The notes: generated from the sequence alone by a model not told the origin. A stretch of DNA of 64,000 bases from Metaphire vulgaris (GCA_018105865.1 CM030868.1:1388454-1452453), one strand, 5' to 3'; shown: positions 11,750 to 24,330, numbered from the stretch's first letter. Program-made: numbers and translations.

Positions 11750-12030
11750 ATAGTGTCGCTTGACATAGCTCACCATTTGTCGTGGCATTTCGAACGCTCT
11801 AGAAAAAAATTGAGACAGAATATATTGACAATTCTGGTACGGTTTGACACAAGAAAGATGGGGACAAAAGAAAATGTGGATAAAATTCGTTTTGTCACTC
11901 TTCTGAATTTTTGCATATCTATAGCCTTCTGTAGCAACAGTCCTTACACAGTCCATTGTCAGACAGAGTATCAATTTTTAGATATGTTTGTGGTCTCTAA
12001 AACCTGTGATACAAGAAACCAGCTATATAT
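11750..12030. mobile_element. Diverged copy of the ~340-bp dispersed family H
   Basis: Shares ordered words with 13082-13402 and 25303-25672 (CATTTCGAACGCTCTAGAAAAAA, AAAATGTGGATAAAATTCG, CTAAAACCTGTGATACAAG). The right end keeps a recognisable part of the family H terminal repeat. Confidence 0.55.
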
Positions 12031-12577
12031 CTTAAGACCCCTCTTATTTCACGATCGCACTAGCACAGCCTGAGACGCAGAAATCGCTGTCTTGTCGGAT
12101 TATACATTAGCAAATATATAGCGGTCAGTCAAAGTGTGAAATGAATCATTGAAAAAGTTAGTCTTTGCGTGAAATTGCTGGTTATTTTAGCCATTGCATG
12201 CAATGATTTACCCTATTGGACAGTACACACAATGACTGAAACTTTTTCTCAGAGCAGACGGATTACAGTGTGTTTTTTTCTTCTCTTCAATACACCAACC
12301 TTGTCGTCGGTTGACCGTTTCAATTGACTTCGGCTGGTCGGTTCCTTTGTATTTGACGGCTTCGAAGAAGACCGACCGAACAACAGAGGAGCCGCCGTCG
12401 ATCGTCTCTTGCGGTCAGAAGCGCCGTAAAGGCAAAAACCGTGTTTGCAAACATTCGACATTATTAAAGCCGCCTTTAACCACGAACAGGGCACCAGTGT
12501 CTCCGCCTGGCGACGAGAATCGCATTCGTTGTTATGCATTTCGACGGCTGTTGTGCGCATCGTAATCGTGTTTGGTC

Positions 12578-12771
12578 CAGTGGCGGCTCCACCGGGGGGC
12601 CAGAGGGGGCCCGTGCCCCCTATTGAGAGCCTGGCCCCCCAGTGGCCCCCCCAGTTGGGACCCTATACTTAATGCTACATACATTAAACAACAAATGATT
12701 GGCCCCCGATGATTAGAAGTTGCCACCCCAACGCCCCCCCCCCCACTTGCCAAATCCGAGAGCCGCCACTG
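12578..12771. mobile_element. hAT-like MITE, family B, copy with exact target duplication
   Basis: Begins CAGTGGCGGCTCCACC, ends AGAGCCGCCACTG, and is flanked by the exact 8-bp duplication GTTTGGTC (12570-12577 and 12772-12779). The body contains GGGACCCTATACTTAATGC, shared with the copies at 26174, 28948 and 58697. Confidence 0.93.
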
Positions 12772-13081
12772 GTTTGGTCAGAACGAGAAGTCGGTAAAAC
12801 TGCGGAACCATGCAGGAGAAGGAAACGCAACAACAATACGAGGATTGGTTTGTGGCATAGACAGGACAGGAGCGTCCAAAGGAAGCGGCAAAAATCAGCG
12901 TTACCTGTTATATTTGCTGAAATTGTTGTTTTGAATTCGCTTTTGTCTAATGCCAGCAAGTTGGCCTCTTACACAGTACGCTACATAAATTAAATGAATG
13001 ACTAATTATGGTAGAATTATAAAATATTTCCTGTTCACACAAACACACACGCATATATATATATATACACCTCGTTCTTGT

Positions 13082-13402
13082 ACAGTCAATGGCGTTAGTG
13101 TGTAGTATGAAATGTCTGGGAGTGCTCTATTTCGAACCCTGTAGATCGAAATTGATAACGATATTATTGATTATTCTTGCAAAGGCTAAAGCAATGAAGG
13201 GGGAACAAGAGGAAAATGTGGATTTTGTCGGAGAATTTCTTCAAATAGATTAGATTTCTACACTGTACATATCTTGGACCTATGTACCTTCTATTCAACA
13301 GGCCTTCAATAGGCTTCTCTCACAGAGCGAAGTAATTATAAAAAAATTGTTTTTGATGTTTATAAAACCTGTCGCAGGCCTATAATGAACCAGATATCTT
13401 AA
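13082..13402. mobile_element. Dispersed family H element
   Basis: About 320 bp matching 37137-37440 in the opposite orientation (GCACTCCCAG / CTGGGAGTGC, TTCGAAMCCTGTAGATCGAAA, GAAAATGTGGATTTTGT, AATGAACCAGATATCT). It ends in the family H terminal repeat. No protein is encoded. Confidence 0.75.
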
Positions 13403-13566
13403 TTAGGAATAAGAATTATATTCGTGCTGATGCATTATCCCGAGGAAAACAATCACTATCGACGTAATAGGACCACATTGGAACCGAAGTATCCCAGCCT
13501 AATTTTAAGGGTTAAAGTTTTCTCACTAACATTGCAACCCCACTTCTTAGACCCACCAGGCCGCCA

Positions 13567-13567
<1 letters not shown>

Positions 13568-13631
<64 letters not shown>
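13568..13631. repeat. (TA)n tract
   Basis: A pure TA run directly after a CCGCCACTG MITE-end word. The same TA-rich signature is frequent through the window. Confidence 0.9.
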
Positions 13632-13632
<1 letters not shown>

Positions 13633-14190
13633 GCACCAGTGGCGTGATGAGTCATTCTCTCTTTGCTAGAAAATCTAGTAAATCATGATTTCGAGAACTA
13701 TAAATTAAGTTATTAATAATACTAATAATAGTGATGACAAATCAATGAAATAAATTAAAGAAATTAGAAAATATGCTCGTGTTGTTGTTCTGTCCGCACC
13801 CCACCCCCTCACCCCCACCCCACCCCCAAAAAGACCCCACCTTCAAAAAAATAAAATTAACTCCGGTCACGCGATTTACTGTACCAAAGGCTGTCAAAGA
13901 AAAAATAGAAAAAATACAGGGACAATCCTATTTTGCAGCGAGAAATAATTGACCAACAATAAAATTAGCCAACAATAATAATAGTACAATGCACTGGAAT
14001 GCTTCTTGAAGAATAACTGTGTTCTTTGCCATCTTCTATTCATCTTTTTCGCTGCTGCTGCTGCTGTTTCTTATGCGCTATGGGGACGCGAGAAAACACG
14101 ATTTCCGTTATTCGTGTTTTCCAGGTTTTTTATTAAATCACGTGGTCACCTTTAGGAGTGGTGTGGGGGACTGTGGGAGTGGATGGATGC

Positions 14191-14393
14191 AGCAGCGTCG
14201 CCACGGGGTTGTTTGGGGTTGTTCAAACAACCCCCCTTTTGAAAAATATGACCAACACAATTTATGTAAATCCGTTGACTTTTGTTGAAGGGGCGGGGTG
14301 GTAGTGGGTGGAGGGGTCGGCCGCGGTTTCAGTGTTCAGTTGCATAGTGCCTTCAGTTAACAACACCACTTTGCAAAAGCTGGCTACGCCACT
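14191..14393. mobile_element. hAT-like MITE with TGGCTACGCCACTG end
   Basis: Left end GCAGCGTCGCCACGGGG and right end AAGCTGGCTACGCCACTG are relatives of the family E and composite-element termini. The body is about 200 bp and non-coding. Confidence 0.6.
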
Positions 14394-14555
14394 GGAGGGA
14401 TGTGGCGAGGAAGAGGGGTGGGGTCTGTGGCAAGTTCGATTCTATTTCGGCCGTTGCAAGGAAGGAGATAATACCGTGAAAGGGTTCTTCGAGGCTTCGT
14501 CGATGTGTTATTAGTTCTCGGTCATGACGACTTCTCTTCTGGCGTGTGCCACTGG

Positions 14556-15012
14556 CTCATCCTCCTCCTCCTCCTCCTCCTCCTCCTTCCCCTCCTCTCA
14601 AGAACAAAACGCCGATAGGTGCTTGTCGGGCGCTGACGTCACGTCGAGTGGATGTCGCGCTGTGCGGTGGATGTCGCGCTGTGTCGTTGGGACCAGTCAT
14701 TCGCTTTTCTTGCGAGTTTCTTTTTAAATTTTTTAACTTTTTCAATTTTTAGAAATTTTTCGTGTCTGGTTTCAGTTTCTAGAAAAAGCTGTCGTTTTTT
14801 TTTTTTTTTTTTTTTGCTCGGGAAAATCAAAAAAATGAGAGTTTTTATTGCGCTTTAATACATTATTAATACATTGAAAATTATTTATTTTCATTTCCAG
14901 ACAGACTTCATTTCCTTGTGGCAGAGACGCCTCTGGTTGATATAAGAGAGAGAGAGGACATACTATATGGCATATGATATTGATATATATATATATTTGG
15001 CTCTCTCTATTT

Positions 15013-15085
<73 letters not shown>
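14556..15085. repeat. Cluster of microsatellites: (TCC)n, T-run, (GA/CT)n, (TA)n
   Basis: A (TCC)n run at 14556-14590, a T-run near 14797-14815, GA/CT runs at 14945-15037 and (TA)n to 15085. No gene structure is seen between them. Confidence 0.85.
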
Positions 15086-15087
<2 letters not shown>

Positions 15088-15254
15088 ACCTTGCATGTTT
15101 TTCTTTCTAAACTCAAATCATTTCTCTTCAAAAGATCATTTCCTCCATAGCTGTAACGTCGCAACCGCAATGACCCTTAGAACATTGCTCACATATAATG
15201 CATATATACAGTGTTTTTTCTCAGAAAAAAGATTGGGGAACTCGTGTCCAGGGC

Positions 15255-15441
15255 CGTCAAGGGAAATTGCCAGTGCTTATTCTATAGGTCTTCTCTTGGG
15301 GTGGGGGGGATTTTCCCCACCCGAAGTTTAAATTCCCTCTCAAATTTTGACATGTTTGCAAGTAGTATGACCTTCCCAATGTATGTTCCCCAAAAAATCT
15401 TAGACTCCCCCAATGTGTAGATGGTTAGAATAGCCACTGGA
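15255..15441 (-). repeat. Dispersed G-rich repeat K, minus orientation
   Basis: The reverse complement matches the pattern at 6590-6790 and 45550-45787 (AAGTAGTATGACCT/AGGTCATACTACTT, lines of GGGGGGA, and the AGAAGACCTAGAATAA-like end). Confidence 0.55.
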
Positions 15442-16429
15442 AATTGCTATTGGTCCCTACAAAGTTTTGTATTTTTAGTGGCGACGACATTTTTTCCTCA
15501 TCAAATGCAACTGATAAAAAACCGATTGTAAGTAAAACACGCAAAAAGCACGGCATATATATAAAGTGTATATATATATATAGTATATATATATAAGGAA
15601 TAGGCCTTCATATATTTATGAATTTTGGCTTTGAGTAATGCATTGGTTTTGACATTATTTTAACGGCTGACATTTGATCCGTGACTTGATTACAGGATAA
15701 AAATCGACAATTGTTTGACAATGACAGGAATTGTTTTGCAAATTATATTTCGTCTTTCGTAACAAGATAATGGGCTCACAAAGCCCCCCCCCTATCCCCA
15801 TATGCCACCGCTTTGCGTAAAACAATTCGCAGCAGCTGGGTGGGGGTGGGGTGCGGTGATAAAATTGGCCTTTTAGACGATCAATCATTTCGACCATCAT
15901 AGTAGTGGTCGGCATCAACTGGCATGAAGCCAAGTCCATCCATCCATCCATCCATTCATCCATCCATCCATTCATCCTTTCATCCGTCCACTTTCTTTCC
16001 GGCTCTAATGGGGAAAAACACTCATTAAATTACGCGTTTAGAGAGTCGCTCGTTCAAACGGGTGTCCGTGGGCTTTCAGGTTCCAAACGCCAGTACCTCG
16101 TACGAATGGGGTGGGGTGGGGTGGGTGGGATAGGGCAGGGGTGACCAGAAACCCGGCGTCAAATCTCATTATCTGCTTTACTTGCCCGTCCGTAAGTCGT
16201 TGATTTAGTTCAACAGGGGCGCAGCCAGGCGTTTTTTCCGGGGTGCACTACTGCGTTTGTATCTAGTCCAGTCTATACTCTATAATATATAATATATATA
16301 TGCAATGGAAACTTATTTGACTTTTTTTAGTTTTCGGGATTTCTCCACAGTAACTTGAAAAACAGAATCAATTCGAAAAGATATAACGGATTGAATGGCG
16401 AATATCAGAGATGTAGACAAATATTTAAT

Positions 16430-16538
16430 AATTATAATAGTAATAATAATAATACTTTGTAGTAGTAGTTGTAGTAGTAGTAGTTGTTGTTGTTGTACTA
16501 ATAGTAGCAGTAGTAGTACCAGTAGTACTAGTATAGTA

Positions 16539-16621
<83 letters not shown>
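16430..16621. repeat. (AGT)n microsatellite
   Basis: AAT then AGT triplets, almost pure from 16540 to 16620. Confidence 0.95.
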
Positions 16622-16793
16622 ATGACAGAATGCATGCAGACGCATGCAGGTAATCAAGCCGAATGCCGTTTTTCTGGACACTGCGCCAGTGGCGTCATTT
16701 CACACTTTTCTTGGGGGGGGCGAGAAATTTTAAAAATTTTCTTTACAATTTTATAATTGGTAATTTTTCGACTATTCCAAAAATGCTGACGTT

Positions 16794-16832
<39 letters not shown>

Positions 16833-17065
16833 CGTCATCAGTTTTCTGTTAGTTGTACCATACCAAAAAAATACTTGTGGTGGTGGTTTTTTTTTTTTTT
16901 TTTTTTTTTTTTAGTCACCTAGTGGTTTATTCTTTTCTTAGTGCACATTAATACATTATAAATTAATATTTTCATTTCTTAGTAGTAATGACAGAATTTG
17001 CATGCAGACGCATACATTGTAAATTAATATTTTCGAATGCCGTTTTTCTGGACACTGCACTGCAA
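16617..17065. repeat. Direct repeats (~65-80 bp) flanking a MITE-like, T-rich insert
   Basis: Sequence at 16617-16685 (AGTAATGACAGAATGCATG ... GCCGTTTTTCTGGACACTGC) recurs at 16984-17062. Between them lie a MITE-like end (CAGTGGCGTCATTTCACAC at 16690) and two long T-runs. A duplication spanning an insertion site would give this pattern. Confidence 0.6.
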
Positions 17066-17989
17066 GACAGATGAATGTCTAATTTCGTCTCGCGAAGACA
17101 GTTCGTGCGAACCATCGCCAGCCAAATGGCACAGTTCGCACCGAACCCTCATGAGAGAAATAACCGCTTAATTATGAACGTCACGAAACGAATAACGAAA
17201 AAGAGAAGCGCTACAAAAAACCCATCAAATACATACCTACTTGTGTATATATATACGCTATATGACTATGCGCACTATGCATATTTACACTTTATATACT
17301 GTATATATATATATATGCATACAGTATATATATATATATCAGTTTAGAGGGGTTTATAGTTTGCCATTACCTGTGCTATGCAAATTGCCTTTGGGCCTCG
17401 TTTTGGACATCATCTAGCCTCGTTCTAATGCAGACAAATTTCTAATTTTACTTGTTTGTTGAGATGCCTTCCAAATTTTAAAAGACGGTTTTTGCGAATC
17501 AAGGAAGAGTTGAGTGTAAAAATTACGACACCATTAAGCTGGCTTCTACCGGGGTGGATGGGGAGTGGGATGGGACTAATAGTTCAGTGGCTAAAGTCCA
17601 TAAAAGCCAAGAATCGTTCACTTCTGGATAAAAGCATGCCACTTGGCACAGTTATAGGTTACATGGCCCTGAACAATTTCCCCAAAGGATGCACAAGTTT
17701 TTGTTATCTCTTACCATGCAATTTGGCACCATAAATGTTCTTGATAATTTGTATAAAAAAATCCGCCTGAGCTGCAGTACGTAGACAAATGACAATCGAT
17801 ACAGTGCCAAATAAACAATACTAAGTAACAATTGTGCTTATAGAGTGTACAGATATCAATATTATCAATTCAGTTCGCTTTTACTCCGAAACTAAAATAC
17901 GAAAAGGGTAATTCCGCATCAAATCAACACGCTTTTGAATAAAATCGGACGCCACCATCTCAGATTGTGATGAAAACTGGCACAATTGT

Positions 17990-18260
17990 TCATCCCCATG
18001 AGCAATGTCGCCAATAGCATTCTCTGTAGATAAAAATGTCCTTTAAAATGATCAATTTACGCAATAGAAATTACCACAGGCAAAATTCTGAATGCCAAGC
18101 ACATTTGATATACAAGAGATAGTGGCCTAATTTTTGAAAAAACTTGATTAGCAGGTGCTCTTCACTTCTCTGTCAAAAGTGCTAGCCATTCAAACGTCTG
18201 CCAATACCATTCTCTGCAGTTTTAAAATGTCCTTTAAAATGTCCAATTTACGCATTAGAG
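17990..18260. repeat. Dispersed repeat I, distant copy
   Basis: Matches 2114-2381 (ACCACAGGCAA, GAATGCCAAGCAC, CAAGAGATAGTGGCCTAATTT, AAAGTGCTAGCCATTCA). The word AAAATGTCCTTTAAAATG occurs at both ends, showing a partial tandem structure. Confidence 0.75.
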
Positions 18261-18465
18261 CATATCTTGTGTGCCCATCTGTAATGAGTCAAATAATTCC
18301 AGGATTGTCCATATATTCCATCTCAATTTTATTCTAGGGCGTTCGAAATGTCACAAAATGGTGAACCTATGTAAATACAGCGAGCTATAGATATACAGAA
18401 ATTCTGAGGAGATTGAACCGAATTAAAGCCACATTTTATTGTGTCCCCGTCTTTAATGAGTCTGT

Positions 18466-18529
<64 letters not shown>

Positions 18530-18540
18530 TGACGATTTGT

Positions 18541-18625
18541 TTAACCCCTTAACTGGGGATCCCGGATATATCCGTCCATTTTACATTGAGTTACAGTTAA
18601 ATACACGGTTAATTAAAGGGGTTAA
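18541..18625. mobile_element. TTAA-ended MITE, family A, copy 2 (reverse orientation)
   Basis: TTAACCCCTTAACTGGGGAT ... CGGTTAATTAAAGGGGTTAA, the reverse orientation of the copy at 8055. It directly follows a (TA)n tract at 18468-18525. Confidence 0.85.
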
Positions 18626-19130
18626 CAGAGGATACACACCGGATACGCTGGCTAATCGACGGGATAGCGGCTTGAGGACGCAAGGGGAACGCACAGCGGC
18701 AACACTGCAGCAACAGCAGTATGCTAAGACCCAAACCGCAACATGTCCGACGGCGCCGATGGCGTCTTTGTCCGTTGTGTCCGACGCTGCAGGTCTTCTG
18801 TTTCTCGTTCTTGTTCCTCGCTCTTTCGGCATCGTCGTCCTCTGTCTGCGGGCGGCTGTTGGGGGGCGGTGGGGCGGTGAGGGGGTAGAACAGGGGTCCG
18901 GCGAGATCGGCGGCCGGGACAAGAGGGGGTCTTATCCCCGTAGCGCTCGCGAGATTTCAGTTTGTCAGCGCGTCTGCGCGGAGGATGGCGTGCAGCTTTT
19001 CCCCGCGTTCCCCTCTCCGTCATCATCCAACCCCTTCTCCTCTTCTTTCTCTTTCTTTTCCTCTTCCTTCTTTTCCTCTTTCTCAGCGTCTTCAGGTTTT
19101 CTCGAGCAGCAATCCTCTCTCTCTCTTTTG
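18626..19130. other. CpG-rich, gene-free stretch
   Basis: GC- and CpG-rich sequence with overlapping open frames on both strands but no conserved domain that I recognise. It may be regulatory DNA upstream of the glutamate receptor gene; that is inference. Confidence 0.35.
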
Positions 19131-19214
<84 letters not shown>

Positions 19215-19227
19215 CTATGCCTCTTTC

Positions 19228-19258
<31 letters not shown>
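19131..19258. repeat. (CT)n / (GTCT)n microsatellite
   Basis: An ~80-bp perfect CT run followed by GTCT repeats. A (CAG)n run lies at 19415-19439 and (GA)n at 19561-19622. Confidence 0.95.
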
Positions 19259-19557
19259 GTCTCTTTTGTGTCTCTCGCTTTCTTCCTTTGTGTAGCGCTG
19301 GTCATTCTACCATAAATTCGCTCGCGTCACTGTTCGTCTCTTGTGTTGGTTGTTACCTTTTCGCTCGGTCTTTTCCTTTTCTCGACTCCCTTCTTCCTGT
19401 CTTCGCATGTCATGCAGCAGCAGCAGCAGCAGCAGCAGCTGCGGTTGTCAACAGTTGTCGGGAATTTATATAGCGACTTTTGTTCGACGGGCGTTAGTAC
19501 AACTGCACTGTACAAAGAGCTTGTCGTGCATACATTTCAGTCCGAATCCTCGTTAGC

Positions 19558-19625
<68 letters not shown>

Positions 19626-19904
19626 GTCTTTGGTCTGCACGGGCAGTTTGACGTTTGGCTTTTCTTTGAAAAGTCGTCAGTCAATCAAAGTCAGAAGTAA
19701 CGCAGAGAACGTCAGTCCTCTTTCTTTAATGTCACCCAGCATGTCAGTCGTCGTCGTCGTCGTCGTCGTCGTTTCCGTCAGTAGAAAAAGCCAAGTCTTT
19801 CGAGGAGACCCCCGATAATTGCGGTGACGTCAAGCAATGACGTCATGCGATTTGAACAGTTTCTCCTTCGATGCAGTGACAATCATCAACCAGTTAGACA
19901 GTGA

Positions 19905-19914
19905 AGAGAGAGAC

Positions 19915-19988
<74 letters not shown>

Positions 19989-20160
19989 GAGAGAGTATAA
20001 AAGAATAGAAAGAAAAGAAAGAAGAAAGAACTAGAGAGAGAGACAGATTCAGAGACAGACAGATAGACAGACAGAGATACAGAGACAGAGAGTGACAGAC
20101 AGACAGATACACGGAGAGAGAATAGAGAGAGCATAAAAAGAAGAGGGAGACATAAAAATA

Positions 20161-20216
<56 letters not shown>
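19905..20216. repeat. (GA)n / (GACA)n microsatellite block
   Basis: Alternating GAGA and GACAGACA tracts with short A-rich interruptions. Serine/leucine-rich open frames here are repeat artefacts. Confidence 0.93.
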
Positions 20217-20220
<4 letters not shown>

Positions 20221-20879
20221 AGGTATAACTTTTCAAATTGAGTTTATAGATAGCAACACGCCCAGTTTGCACTTCGTGTAATTTTTTCACTATAGCCTCC
20301 GACACTGGAAAGAAAGAATTTTTTACCCAGAAAAAAAGATTAGCACAGACGAAATCCGTGTGTAAACACAATAAGCTTCAGCAGAATCCCCGCTGTTGTC
20401 CTCCGTCCAACGCATTCGTGACCTCCAGAAATGGAAGGCAAATTCAATTTAGTGCGAAGAACGTGTGACGGAATTAGGGGATAAAATCTGGTAGAAACTG
20501 GAATGAAGTCCGCGTCTTTTCCACGGATTAATTAACTTTTTAGCGGAGCGAAGTTGCTCAGTTGACTGTGCTGCTGAATTTAGAGAAGGAGATATGCTGC
20601 GGTCAGTTACTGCTGTTTTAATTAATTAAGTTTGTATATTATGTTTTATTTCGATGTTTGATTCCATTTGAAAATGTCGCGTCGTAGTTATGACGTCACA
20701 GCGTCATAACTAACGCATCACGAATCGGTTCGCAGACGGAAGCTTACACGCGTGACGTCATGTAATAAAGAAGGAACTTTTTGCAAAAAGAACGGCGGCA
20801 ATTTCCCGCCAGCGGAAGTTTGCGTCACGTGATCGATAATAAACAGTAGAAGATCATTTATTCATTCCGCTTGTATTAG
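20217..20879. other. Non-coding stretch with CRE-like palindromes
   Basis: TGACGTCA occurs at 20691-20698, with a further GACGTCATG near 20753. No splice-linked coding sequence is recognised. It is possibly upstream regulatory DNA of the receptor gene, which is inference. Confidence 0.3.
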
Positions 20880-21163
20880 TTCAGAGAATCTGTCTGTCTG
20901 TCTGCCTGTCTCTCTCACTCTCTCTGCCTCTGTCTTTTTGTCTGTTTCTTTCTCTCTGTCTCTGTTTCGGTTTCTATTTAGGTCTCTGTCTGTGTCTGTC
21001 TGTGTAGTAGTGTCTACCTGTCTGTCTCTCTCTCCACCATTGTTAATGATTGTTTGTCTCGCAGTCAAATACCTCTCTCTCTCTCTCTCTGTCTCTCTGT
21101 GTCTGTCTGTCTCTCTCTCTCATTCTCTCTCTGTCTGTCTCTGTCTGTCTCTGTCTCTGTCTG

Positions 21164-21256
<93 letters not shown>
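20880..21256. repeat. (TCTG)n / (CT)n microsatellite block
   Basis: Interrupted TCTG and CT repeats ending in an ~80-bp perfect CT run. Confidence 0.95.
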
Positions 21257-21260
<4 letters not shown>

Positions 21261-21635
21261 CATTCATCTGACCTTTGCTGCATGACCTTATTTCGCGTCA
21301 TCAGATCCGGCTTCTCTTCCCATCTGTCACGTCCGGGGCTGTCCGACTCCATGGCGGACCCTTTCCCTGCCCCTCCCCCACCCCCCTCCCCGCCTCTGTC
21401 CCCTATTCTCGACCGCGCAAGGGGCCGAGTCCAGCAAAGTGCCAAGTGCTACAGCGGAGGGCGGATGTCAATTCCACGGAACGGCAAGGCGACTGTCTGC
21501 AATTGTCTGCGACCATTTCGAACTGAAACAATTTTCAGTGCAAAGACACATCAACCATATAACCCGACCAATGCCGAGTCATTAAAAGAGTTTCGAACCG
21601 AAAAAATTAAATTGCGTTGAAAGAAAGCGCGGAAA

Positions 21636-21813
21636 ATTCACAAAGATTTGGGGGGAATCTCGAAAGATTTTGGGGGGAAATCTACAAAGATTTGGGGAAA
21701 TCCACAAAGATTTGGGGGTGGGGAATCCACAAAGATTTGGGAAATCCACAAAGAGTTGGGGGTGGGGAATCCACAAAGATTTGGGGAAAATCCACAGAGA
21801 GTTTGGGGAAAAT
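21636..21813 (+). repeat. G-rich minisatellite, ~25-bp unit, about 7-8 copies
   Basis: The unit AATCCACAAAGATTTGGGG varies in its G-run (3-6 Gs) and in an optional GGTGGGG extension. Regular G-runs on the plus strand could form G-quadruplexes. All plus frames stay open because of the repeat. Confidence 0.88.
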
Positions 21814-22065
21814 CATGCGAAACAGTTTCCCCGTAACATAGGCAAAAACAAACAACATTTTTTTGGCTGCCACGGTGAACCGAACTGTCTCTAAAAACGG
21901 TTTCAACCCTTTCGGATACAAAACAAAGGGAAGAGCAGTTTCGCTAACCCCCACCCCCTGGGCCTCGACCCCCGGGACGGCGGGAAACCAGGCGTTCCCT
22001 TAGAATTGCAAATTCCTCTGCATTGTTATTCGTCGATTCGGCGACAAAAACAGCCGGGACCGACG

Positions 22066-22164
22066 GTTACCATGGCGACGGACGCGCCCGCCGCTAGATC
22101 ATCGGCGGCGTTCCCCGAACCCCACCTGCCCCCGGCCCCTTTCCCCGCCGGTTGTCATGGCAAC
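22066..22164. promoter_or_regulatory. Two RFX-type X-box motifs in a CpG-rich block
   Basis: GTTACCATGGCGAC at 22066-22079 and GTTGTCATGGCAAC at 22151-22164 fit the imperfect palindrome bound by RFX factors (GTNRCC-N(0-3)-RGYAAC); the second fits better. They sit in GC-rich sequence 0.8 kb upstream of the first receptor exon I can place. A role in driving that gene is inference. Confidence 0.4.
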
Positions 22165-22508
22165 GCGCTTTCTCGTCTCTCGTTCGGAAGCGTTTAAGTG
22201 TAGAAAGACTAATTGGTCGACAACAACGAGGGGGCGGAATCAGGGATGGGATCGGACCCCCTCCCACACTCACCCGCGCCTCACCCCTCCCCCCTCGATG
22301 GGGGATCCAAAAAGTGGAAATCGGAAAGCGGGAAGGAAGGAAGGAAGGAAGGAATAGAAGTGAGTGGCAAATGTCTTAGCGTAGTCTCATTAACTTCGGC
22401 GACGTTAAGCAGTATTTCAGAGGCTCTTCGAGAGGACCGAACATTCACCATTTCCATCCCATCCCCACTGCCAATTCCATCCCATCCTGATAATAGTTCG
22501 GGAAAACT

Positions 22509-22518
22509 CTCTCTCTCC

Positions 22519-22612
<94 letters not shown>
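22509..22612. repeat. (CT)n microsatellite
   Basis: A nearly perfect CT run of about 100 bp, followed at 22690-22744 by a (GAT)n run. Confidence 0.95.
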
Positions 22613-22613
<1 letters not shown>

Positions 22614-22690
22614 GTCTATCTCCGATGCATGGTAGCTTCACTCTGTGAATGACTTAACGTGTGTTAACAACCATGTAATAATAATAATGA

Positions 22691-22744
<54 letters not shown>

Positions 22745-22952
22745 CCACGATATAGTTAGTTGCAGATAACGAAAGGTTCCATACTATATAATGCACTGTA
22801 ACTTGGTCTAATATCCTGTAACTTGTAGTATTAACACAACGTAACTTGTAACTTCTACGTAGCGAATTATATTCACTTTTCACTTACGCGACTGACTCAC
22901 GCGTATACAATAAAAACGACAATGACGTCATCGGCGATGCCGCTGACGTCAG

Positions 22953-23176
22953 CGATGACGTCGATTGCGATTATACGCACGCGACGGAAGAAACGTTTCG
23001 CGCTTGGAATTTTGAAGGCGGTCTGTTTGACGATACCGAAGACTCGACGGTAGAGAGCGCCTTCCGTTACGCCATCTTCCGGGTCAACCAGGACAAGTCG
23101 CTCCTGCCAAACACCAAGCTGGTCTACGACATCCAGCACCTCCCCGCCCTCAACAGCTTCATCGCCGCCAAGAAAG
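22953..23176 (+). CDS. Kainate receptor exon 1 (of those found): start of amino-terminal domain
   Basis: From 23017 the frame reads GGLFDDTEDSTVESAFRYAI and continues through LLPNTKLVYDIQ to FIAAKK, the first beta strand and helix of the receptor amino-terminal domain. The donor is AAG AAA G|GTCAGA (phase 1). The 5' boundary is uncertain: the frame is open back to a stop near 22848 without a methionine, so an intron must end in this stretch. I chose the AG at 22951-22952, but 22859-22860 is also possible. No signal peptide is visible. Confidence 0.85.
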
Positions 23177-23213
23177 GTCAGAACAGAGAGACGTCACTAT
23201 ATATACATGTGTA

Positions 23214-23321
23214 CAGTAGAACTTCGTTATATTGTAACGTATACTTATCGTCGGAGGTATAAGTTTAATCCAATTACCGAGGATACGTTATAACCAAGTC
23301 CGATATAACGAAGTTTTACTG
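23214..23321. mobile_element. pogo/Tc1-like MITE, family G, copy 2
   Basis: CAGTAGAACTTCGTTATA ... TATAACGAAGTTTTACTG, bounded by TA on both sides. It lies 37 bp after the donor site of receptor exon 1. Confidence 0.88.
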
Positions 23322-23345
23322 TAGATGAATATGCGTTTAATGGCG

Positions 23346-23643
23346 ATGAAGTCAAACTGCTACTGTATCATCATCGTCGTCGTCATCATCATCATAATTA
23401 TCATCGTCGTTTATCGTCATCATCGTTGTCATCGTCTTAATCTTTGAAAATCTAAAAAAAATTGACCGCAAAAATGCCTCTCAACATACATGACCAATAT
23501 ATATGCACATATATATATATACATAAATGTATATAATAAGCATATATATGTATATACATATATAAGTATATATATATATATATATCAGTACCATGTAAAG
23601 CGCTCTTGACTCTAGCCTGCTAGAATAATAGCTATATAGGCCT

Positions 23644-23692
<49 letters not shown>

Positions 23693-24071
23693 TTTCCATT
23701 CCAAACCTCATATATATGTATATATACATGTACGTATATGTATTGTTTAAGCCTTTGTTCGTCCTATAGTGGAGCAAGTGACCAAGTGCAGTTTCTGGCG
23801 TTCCACTTGGCAGTCTAATGACCGTTGAGTTTACTGTCGTTTTTCTCTTCTTCCGTCGTTCATCCCATGCATCCCATCCCGTTCGGCGCTCACTCGAGGG
23901 TGCTCGGATCTCACGGAAAAAATTTATGGGCACGGAAACGCAATGTCCCTCCCTCCCTCCCTCCCTCGCTCTCTAGTCAATGAAACCCAACACCCCCCAC
24001 CCCGCAACTGAAGAGGCGTTATGATGCTCTATCCCGAGTCCGCACTCATTTGCACTCCAGAATAGGAGTTG

Positions 24072-24125
<54 letters not shown>

Positions 24126-24330
24126 ACGATAGAATAGGAAATAGGAATCCACTTGGATTGATATCGTCACGAAGAAATAGTTGGCTTTGTGAAGTTAGAC
24201 GATATATTTGTTTCCACTCTATAGCGTTATATATTGTATATATAATATTTTGGGAGGCAGGGATTTATATATATATATATATATACATATATACATATAT
24301 ATATATATACTTAACTTGGTGCGCATACTA
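23346..24330. repeat. Intronic (ATC)n and (TA)n-rich region
   Basis: ATC/CGT triplets at 23370-23440, then several TA-rich tracts (23505-23590, 23645-23720, 24073-24122, 24265-24310). At 24315-24375 a ~16-bp unit with GTGCGCAAACTA is repeated about four times. No exon is recognised. Confidence 0.75.

Noticed and set aside
18537..19295. 252-codon plus-strand open frame
   Set aside because: It begins inside a MITE and ends in a poly-CT leucine/serine run, with no recognisable domain. It is a CpG-rich region with low stop-codon frequency.
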